Below are positions 7,211-11,089 of a DNA stretch of 11,089 bases, piece after piece. The position numbers and the translations under genes are program-made. Source of the DNA: Myxococcota bacterium (GTDB lineage Bacteria; Myxococcota_C; UBA6777). The stretch covers positions 1-11,089 of the forward strand of contig CAUJFU010000281.1 in assembly GCA_963169055.1 (NCBI GenBank), in the 5' to 3' direction. The notes beneath the pieces were generated by a model, which worked only from the letters and a program-made list of their open reading frames with translations, did no database searches and had not been told where the DNA came from. Position 1 is the first letter of the stretch; every line of letters starts with the position of its first letter.

Positions 7211-9433
7211 ATGAGCCAGATCCGAATGGAGAGTTGTCCAAACTGCAACACATCGATCAACGAACTTTTGTTCGAGCCGCGTTCGGAAAGCGATGTGCGA
7301 TTTTGTCGAAGTTGCCAGCACCCGTTGTTGTTGGTCGCGGGGAAATATCTGCTCGAAGCGCAGATCGCAAAGGGCGGATTTGGGACCATCTACAAAGCCC
7401 GACATATCCGACTTCAGATGGATGCCAGTCGCGTGATCAAGTTCATTCTGCCCGAGATCTTCCAACGGACTTCGGTGGCTGAACGCTTTGCGCGAGAGGT
7501 TCAGATCACCTCGTCTTTGTCGCAACGAAACGAACACATCGTGCGCATCTTTGATGACTTTGGCGAAGTCCCGAAGATCGGGCATTACTACGTCATGGAA
7601 CATCTGGTGGGCGCGACGCTTGCGGAGCGCGTGGGGACACACGGGCCTTTGCCGCTCCATGAAGCGTTGTGGGTGTTTCGCCAATTGTGTGCTGCGTTGA
7701 TCGCCGCGCACCAAGCCCAAGTCGTTCACCGCGATCTCAAACCCGAAAATATCTTCTTGATATCACGTGGTGGAACCGACCTTTTCGTTAAGGTGATCGA
7801 CTTCGGGATCGCCAAACCTGTCGAAGGTGACGGGCAAAACCTTACGCGTGGAGCGATAGGAACCCCCGAATACATGCCACCCGAACAATGTGTGACGGCC
7901 GATATCGACCATCGGGCGGACATTTACGCGATGGGTGTGATCTTTTATGAGATGATCGCAGGGCATACACCATTCCGTCTTCCCCACGAAACGGGGCCGC
8001 GCAGCGCAATGCACATCCTTGCTATGAAATTGTCGAGTGAGCCGTACTCTTTGGTGCAGCATCGCCCTGACCTTGGCCTCTCTCAAGTGTTCGATGCCTT
8101 CTTGCTCAAAGCGATGGCCAAAAGCCCCCAAGCACGCTTCCAATCTGTTCAAGAGATGTTGCAGACCTTACACGATCTGGAGCGTCACAACGCCTTTCTT
8201 GCGAGCGGCGCGCCTCTTTCACCGCTTCATGCCTCCACTTCCCATGCTTCCTCACTTCACGCGCCATCCGTTGCTCTTGCCCCGATATCCATCGGACAGG
8301 CCGCATCCTCCGCCTCTTCCGCACCCCATCTGCCCACAGGTGAGCTTTCTTCTAACACAGGAAATTTTCCGCAAAGCCAGCCCGAACCATCGAACTCTTC
8401 CAATCCATCGAACTCCTCGGCCCTTTCCAATCCATCCAATCCATCGGCTGCTCAACAAAGCGCACTGGGGAGAGCTTCGGCATTTCCTGCAAAAACACCG
8501 TACACCTTCGCAAATCAAGCCGCCTACGCACCCGATCCGCCATCCGCAGCGCAACATCCGCCACAGGCTCCACCCTCTTCTTCCCTCGCGAATCCATCCC
8601 TACCATCGGCTTCTTCTGTAGACAGAACTTCGGTCTCCTCTCCGCAATCTGTCACAGCCCAAGCCGCGCTCCGGCAGTCCTCCCTTCAACAACCTTCTCT
8701 TCAAGAGGACTTGTTTGTTCCTGCGTCGGCGTCGAGATCTGTCGACACGTTGGAGTTGCGAGGCCGAAGAAGTGAGGAGCATGAAGATGTCGCAAAGACG
8801 GGGCCTTCGCGCCTTGTGATGCTTTTTGTTGCGGTGGGAGTGGTGCTGTTGGGGATCTTGGGTGGGCAGATGATCTTTGGCCCGCTCAAAACCACGACAC
8901 CTTCGCGTGGATCAAAAGATCTCGATATCTCGGCACAACAGCCAGAACCATCGCGTGCGGTGTTGCCGCGTGAGGCCGTGTTGCCGCGTGAGGCTCTTCC
9001 TGTGCGCGTTGTGCCGATGGCAAGGCGCGATCTGGACCCGCCTGTGGTGAGCGTCCCACCGCGTCCACGGTTCCGTCTCCGAAAGCGACCGGTTGTGCGG
9101 CGGATGGTGCCGCGTCGTCCTGCTCCAAACATCCCGATCGTGCGCAATGTTGGGTCACGTTGTCCGACAGACGGTCATACATGGATGCAGATCGATGTGA
9201 GTGGGGGAGCGTTTCGTCTGAACAAGGATTACAACTTTATTACGAAAAGTTCGCGATATCTTTGTGTCAAGTCACCAGAAGGGTTGAATCGACCATTTGT
9301 TTTGGTGGGGGACGGCGAAGATCTTGCGCCTTGTGGGATCAAACTACACGCCTTTCGTAAGCGTTGGCAGGTCAAGCTGATCAAAGCATCCGATGGCCTT
9401 GATCCTGCCCCTGATTACTGCTTGCGGCGTTAG
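7211..9433 (+). CDS. Transmembrane Ser/Thr protein kinase with N-terminal zinc ribbon
   Basis: The 740-aa Hanks-type kinase phosphorylates Ser/Thr on unknown targets. Residues 9-35 form a zinc ribbon (CPNC then CRSC, 19 residues apart). The kinase domain, about 46-330, has the glycine loop AKGGFGTIYKA (53-63), likely ATP Lys77 in VIKF, HRDLKPEN (173-180, catalytic Asp175), DFG (197-199) and GTPEYMPPE (217-225, PPE in place of APE), so it should be active. Residues 335-525 are a Ser/Pro/Ala/Gln/Asn-rich disordered linker. One TM helix (about 535-556) leads to a Pro/Arg-rich segment and a C-terminal domain of about 90 aa with four Cys (651, 685, 708, 737), probably periplasmic with disulfides. 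ATG 7211 is preferred: GGGTGGG lies just upstream and the zinc ribbon follows. TTG 7208 is an alternative. The layout resembles myxobacterial-type receptor kinases; the outer domain is unrecognised. Confidence 0.95.
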   Translation: MSQIRMESCPNCNTSINELLFEPRSESDVRFCRSCQHPLLLVAGKYLLEAQIAKGGFGTIYKARHIRLQMDASRVIKFILPEIFQRTSVAERFAREVQITSSLSQRNEHIVRIFDDFGEVPKIGHYYVMEHLVGATLAERVGTHGPLPLHEALWVFRQLCAALIAAHQAQVVHRDLKPENIFLISRGGTDLFVKVIDFGIAKPVEGDGQNLTRGAIGTPEYMPPEQCVTADIDHRADIYAMGVIFYEMIAGHTPFRLPHETGPRSAMHILAMKLSSEPYSLVQHRPDLGLSQVFDAFLLKAMAKSPQARFQSVQEMLQTLHDLERHNAFLASGAPLSPLHASTSHASSLHAPSVALAPISIGQAASSASSAPHLPTGELSSNTGNFPQSQPEPSNSSNPSNSSALSNPSNPSAAQQSALGRASAFPAKTPYTFANQAAYAPDPPSAAQHPPQAPPSSSLANPSLPSASSVDRTSVSSPQSVTAQAALRQSSLQQPSLQEDLFVPASASRSVDTLELRGRRSEEHEDVAKTGPSRLVMLFVAVGVVLLGILGGQMIFGPLKTTTPSRGSKDLDISAQQPEPSRAVLPREAVLPREALPVRVVPMARRDLDPPVVSVPPRPRFRLRKRPVVRRMVPRRPAPNIPIVRNVGSRCPTDGHTWMQIDVSGGAFRLNKDYNFITKSSRYLCVKSPEGLNRPFVLVGDGEDLAPCGIKLHAFRKRWQVKLIKASDGLDPAPDYCLRR
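8950..8995 (+). repeat. Short direct repeat just outside the kinase membrane helix
   Basis: GTGTTGCCGCGTGAGGC occurs twice in tandem in this stretch, encoding AVLPREAVLPREALP in the Pro/Arg-rich stalk after the TM helix. The linker before the TM helix also carries SN/SNP repeats (SNSSNPSNSSALSNPSNPSA), from repeated tccaatccatc blocks at about 8396-8447. Confidence 0.7.
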
Positions 9434-9463
9434 GGTTGCGTTTGAGAAGCTCTCCGAACACGC

Positions 9464-9601
9464 CTAAAATCCGCGCTTTCGGCGCGTCCAAATCAACCAG
9501 ATCAGCAACGCGATAAGAAGGATCAAAGGGCCACTAAAGAACAACAATCCATCCATGATCGTTGGGGGTGAGATATCCGCGAGATAGGCGCTTGGGCGCA
9601 T
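9464..9601 (-). CDS. 45-aa single-membrane-helix protein
   Basis: ATG at 9601 is preceded by CAGGAG (9613-9608) with a six-base gap and decides the start. The reading frame can be extended upstream to TTG 9664, overlapping the neighbour's 3' end, but there is no reason to prefer that. The product is MRPSAYLADISPPTIMDG, then a hydrophobic helix at about 18-38 (LLFFSGPLILLIALLIWLIW), then TRRKRGF. The positive end suggests an N-out, C-in single-pass inner-membrane protein. It lies 37 bases after the stop of the zinc-ribbon/two-TM gene on the same strand, so they are probably co-transcribed. It converges with the kinase gene, 30 bases away. I do not recognise the family. Confidence 0.65.
   Translation of the reverse strand: MRPSAYLADISPPTIMDGLLFFSGPLILLIALLIWLIWTRRKRGF
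9466..9486 (-). terminator. Weak terminator-like hairpin at the end of the 45-aa gene
   Basis: On the minus strand CGCGC-CGAAA-GCGCG forms a 5-bp GC stem, followed by GA and TTTT that runs into the TAG stop. The stem is short and the T-run minimal. No T-run follows it on the plus strand, so I see no clear terminator for the kinase transcript. Confidence 0.3.
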
Positions 9602-9607
9602 CGGCAA

Positions 9608-9613
9608 CTCCTG
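9608..9613 (-). promoter_or_regulatory. Ribosome binding site that decides the 45-aa gene start
   Basis: CAGGAG on the minus strand lies six bases before ATG 9601. It favours the 45-aa product over the 66-aa reading from TTG 9664. Confidence 0.65.
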
Positions 9614-9638
9614 TGCTATGGGAGCAACGTCCTTCTTT

Positions 9639-10043
9639 TTACCACTTGGTTTCGCTGTCTTCAAACCGTTTCCAAAAATAGCTGAGGGGCCAAAACAAAG
9701 CGATCAGGATGACATACCCGAGCGGCTCAAGGATGGGAGCCCAATCACGAAGCATCCCAAGCCATTCGAAGAAGTCGATGACTTTGCCGAAGGCGAAAAA
9801 CCACACCACGACGAGAAACAAGGGGATGAGACCGAACAGCAAGAAATAGATTCGGTTGCGGCTGCGCCCGCTTGCGGTGAGTTCTGCGAGGATGGCGCGT
9901 TCTTGGGTTTGTGCAAGCATGGGCTGCTCGTCAGGCAAGAGCATCTTTTCGTTGCAGATCATACAAAACTGTTCGGGGGGCGAACCTTGTGCTTCGATCT
10001 CCAGCGTCTGAGCGCAATGAGGGCAGCGTAATGTGTAGAGCAT
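9639..10043 (-). CDS. Zinc-ribbon protein with two membrane helices
   Basis: ATG 10043 has GGAGA eight bases upstream. The open frame continues far upstream, but that part is Arg/Pro/Gln-rich with no start supported by the sequence. The 134-aa product begins MLYTLRCPHCAQTLEIEAQG and has CPHC (7-10) and CMIC (27-30), a four-Cys zinc ribbon typical of small bacterial proteins of unknown role. A polar helix (about 42-60) leads to two hydrophobic helices (about 64-88 and 103-124). The ribbon is probably cytoplasmic, with both termini inside. The kinase next door also starts with a CxxC...CxxC ribbon, but the two are convergent and the resemblance may be incidental. Function unknown. Confidence 0.85.
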   Translation of the reverse strand: MLYTLRCPHCAQTLEIEAQGSPPEQFCMICNEKMLLPDEQPMLAQTQERAILAELTASGRSRNRIYFLLFGLIPLFLVVVWFFAFGKVIDFFEWLGMLRDWAPILEPLGYVILIALFWPLSYFWKRFEDSETKW

Positions 10044-10065
10044 CTGCAATGTCTCCGATTTGCCG

Positions 10066-10114
10066 GGATGCGAGGCGCAAAGGCTCGTTTTCGAGGGCCA
10101 AGCAAGTCGCATCC
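10066..10114. repeat. Nested inverted repeat near the zinc-ribbon gene start
   Basis: GGATGCGA (10066-10073) and TCGCATCC (10107-10114) are perfect 8-bp inverted arms. Centred between them is CTCG-TTTT-CGAG (10084-10095). The near-symmetric layout (10- and 11-base flanks) could be a two-part operator or a leader RNA hairpin, since the minus-strand start is only 22 bases away. Confidence 0.4.
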
Positions 10115-10229
10115 GAAGGTGTTGCTTCTGTTGTTGTGCGCGTGGTTTACCTTGGTTGTGCGTCTTGGGGGTAATTTGCCAGAGAACGTAGTCGAGCACA
10201 ACTCGAATCTTTGCCTGAGGTTGCGTTCC

Positions 10230-10258
10230 TTGACGGAATTGAATTCGTTTTCTACGAT
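10230..10258 (+). promoter_or_regulatory. Sigma70-like promoter for the esterase-like gene
   Basis: TTGACG (10230-10235, 5/6) and TACGAT (10253-10258, 4/6) are separated by exactly 17 bases. The spacer contains GAATTGAATTC. Transcription would start near 10265, leaving a leader of about 120 nt. Prediction by eye only. Confidence 0.5.
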
Positions 10259-10376
10259 GCCGCGATGGATTCGCCTTCGCTGCCCAAGTGCGTCTGCCTT
10301 GAGCGGTGGATGGAAAGGCACGCTGTGAGCGCCTCCCTTTTGGAGAGGAACAGTCGAGTGCAACAAGGCGATCGAA

Positions 10377-10381
10377 AGGAG
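10377..10381 (+). promoter_or_regulatory. Ribosome binding site that decides the esterase-like start
   Basis: AGGAG abuts ATG 10382, too close to serve it, but lies six bases before the in-frame GTG 10388. This favours the GTG start; the proteins differ by only two residues. Confidence 0.55.
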
Positions 10382-10387
10382 ATGGAT

Positions 10388-11089
10388 GTGAAAACGAGGT
10401 TGTTCTCTCGTCGTGCGTGTTTGTTCTTTGTTTTGTGGGTGTTGTGCGTTGGGGGGGCCGCCTGCACCGTGACAACAGAACCCATCCAAAAGAAAGAGAT
10501 CACCGGCCAAACCATCGAGCGTCAGTGGAATTATCGGCTTATTGCGGGTGTCTCGATGGGCGGCGGATTTGCTGCGATGCTCGGGCTGCGGCATCATGAA
10601 AAGTTCGATATCATCGGAACACTCGGTGGATTCAACAACCACACGTATTTTTTGCAGCATCTCAAAAATATGGTATCCAATGGTTTTTGTGATCTCAAAA
10701 AGCTCGAACAAGCTGCGAAAGACGGCACGCTTAACGATGCTTCTTCTTATTGTAGGCCGGTCGATCCAAAGCCACAGTTTCCGTTTGAGTTGATCTCGGA
10801 CTTTAACAATTGGTTCTACAGCAGTTCTCTCGGCAACAACGGATGGAATCGCAATTCCTTGATCCGCGCAACGCAAGATGTATTCTATGCGTTTGGTAAT
10901 CCTGGATACTATAACGCTGAAAGCACCTATTATCCGCCCGGTGTGCCGAAGGATTGGCGTGACCGCCCCGACCGTTGCGCCAATCCCATCCGCATCAAAA
11001 AGTTCTATCACGATCTATACAACCCAAAAGGCGAGTACGATGTGATCACTTTTTGCGATGGGACGGACAAAAGCGGCACTTTTTATCCC
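10388..11089 (+). CDS. Exported putative esterase (alpha/beta-hydrolase type), 5' part; 3' end outside window
   Basis: The frame is open from GTG 10388 (or ATG 10382) to the right edge, so the gene is partial. An N-terminal Arg-rich segment is followed by a hydrophobic run (CLFFVLWVLCVGGAAC). Cys26 could be a lipoprotein anchor, although Gly at -3 is atypical; signal peptidase I cleavage is also possible. The clearest motif is LIAGVSMGGGFAAMLGLRHH, a GxSxG nucleophile elbow at Ser56 as in the esterase D/putative esterase group. It is followed by FDIIGTLGGFNNHTYFL and an aromatic-, Asn- and Asp-rich region with several Cys. In typical alpha/beta-hydrolases the nucleophile follows several core strands, usually 100 or more residues in; here barely 30 residues precede it after the signal. 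The Asp and His of a triad would lie beyond the window. Substrate unknown; enzyme activity is not certain. Confidence 0.8.
   Translation, partial: MKTRLFSRRACLFFVLWVLCVGGAACTVTTEPIQKKEITGQTIERQWNYRLIAGVSMGGGFAAMLGLRHHEKFDIIGTLGGFNNHTYFLQHLKNMVSNGFCDLKKLEQAAKDGTLNDASSYCRPVDPKPQFPFELISDFNNWFYSSSLGNNGWNRNSLIRATQDVFYAFGNPGYYNAESTYYPPGVPKDWRDRPDRCANPIRIKKFYHDLYNPKGEYDVITFCDGTDKSGTFYP

Larger units (their letters stand above)
10044..10387. other. Divergent intergenic region of about 340 bp
   Basis: The region separates the minus-strand zinc-ribbon gene from the plus-strand esterase-like gene. It holds a nested inverted repeat (10066-10114) and a promoter-like signal facing right (10230-10258). A plus-strand reading frame at 10068-10328 (86 codons) has a basic start and a hydrophobic run (VLLLLLCAWFTLVV), like a signal peptide. 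It lacks a good SD, has no recognisable domain and contains the promoter for the next gene, so I do not call it. No clear promoter for the minus-strand gene was found. Confidence 0.5.

Noticed and set aside
6857-7729. Minus-strand frame through the 31-bp repeats, giving repeated HLFGLLGHINPPF-like peptides
   Set aside because: The peptide repeats simply mirror the DNA repeats. The frame crosses the conserved kinase and PEGA genes and has no SD.
10068-10328. Possible 86-aa secreted protein
   Set aside because: It has a hydrophobic N-terminal run but no good SD or domain, and the promoter for the next gene lies inside it. Not called, though not excluded.
9959-11011. Minus-strand 350-codon frame opposite the esterase-like gene
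   Set aside because: It runs opposite the signal peptide and GVSMGGG motif of the plus-strand gene and through the start of the zinc-ribbon gene, with no domain or SD of its own.

Overview
The window is chromosomal-looking DNA of moderate-to-high GC from what is probably a Gram-negative bacterium. Lipoprotein-type signal peptides, a SurA-like periplasmic domain, a TPR/PEGA membrane protein and a transmembrane Ser/Thr kinase with a long disordered linker are all common in Myxococcota, Bradymonadota and related former deltaproteobacteria. That placement is inference; there is no rRNA or tRNA here to test it. No mobile element, CRISPR array or RNA gene was seen.

Layout. (1) 1-329, minus: the start of a Gln/Ala-rich helical-repeat protein that runs off the left edge. 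(2) 330-610: a divergent control region with a promoter-like signal for each direction. (3) 611-5026, plus: mfd, the transcription-repair coupling factor, enlarged to 1471 aa by a low-complexity, partly acidic insert of about 260 aa; a likely intrinsic terminator follows. (4) 5208-9433, plus: three closely spaced genes, namely a SurA-N-like lipoprotein without a PPIase domain, a TPR/PEGA-type membrane protein, and a transmembrane Ser/Thr protein kinase with an N-terminal zinc ribbon. Three tandem 31-34 bp repeats run exactly up to the kinase start codon. (5) 10043-9464, minus, convergent with the kinase: a zinc-ribbon/two-TM protein followed by a 45-aa single-TM protein. (6) 10044-10387: a divergent control region with a good promoter-like signal and a nested inverted repeat. 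(7) 10388-end, plus: a signal-peptide-bearing putative esterase cut by the right edge.

How the genes may work together. mfd appears to be its own transcription unit. The lipoprotein, PEGA protein and kinase are co-directional with little space between them, so they may form one envelope-to-cytoplasm signalling unit: exported sensor or chaperone-like parts plus a cytoplasmic kinase domain joined through one TM helix to a Cys-containing outer domain. This is inferred from order and domains only. The points most worth a second look are the Mfd insert, the repeat array with coupled mini-ORFs ahead of the kinase, and the unusually N-terminal nucleophile motif of the esterase-like protein.
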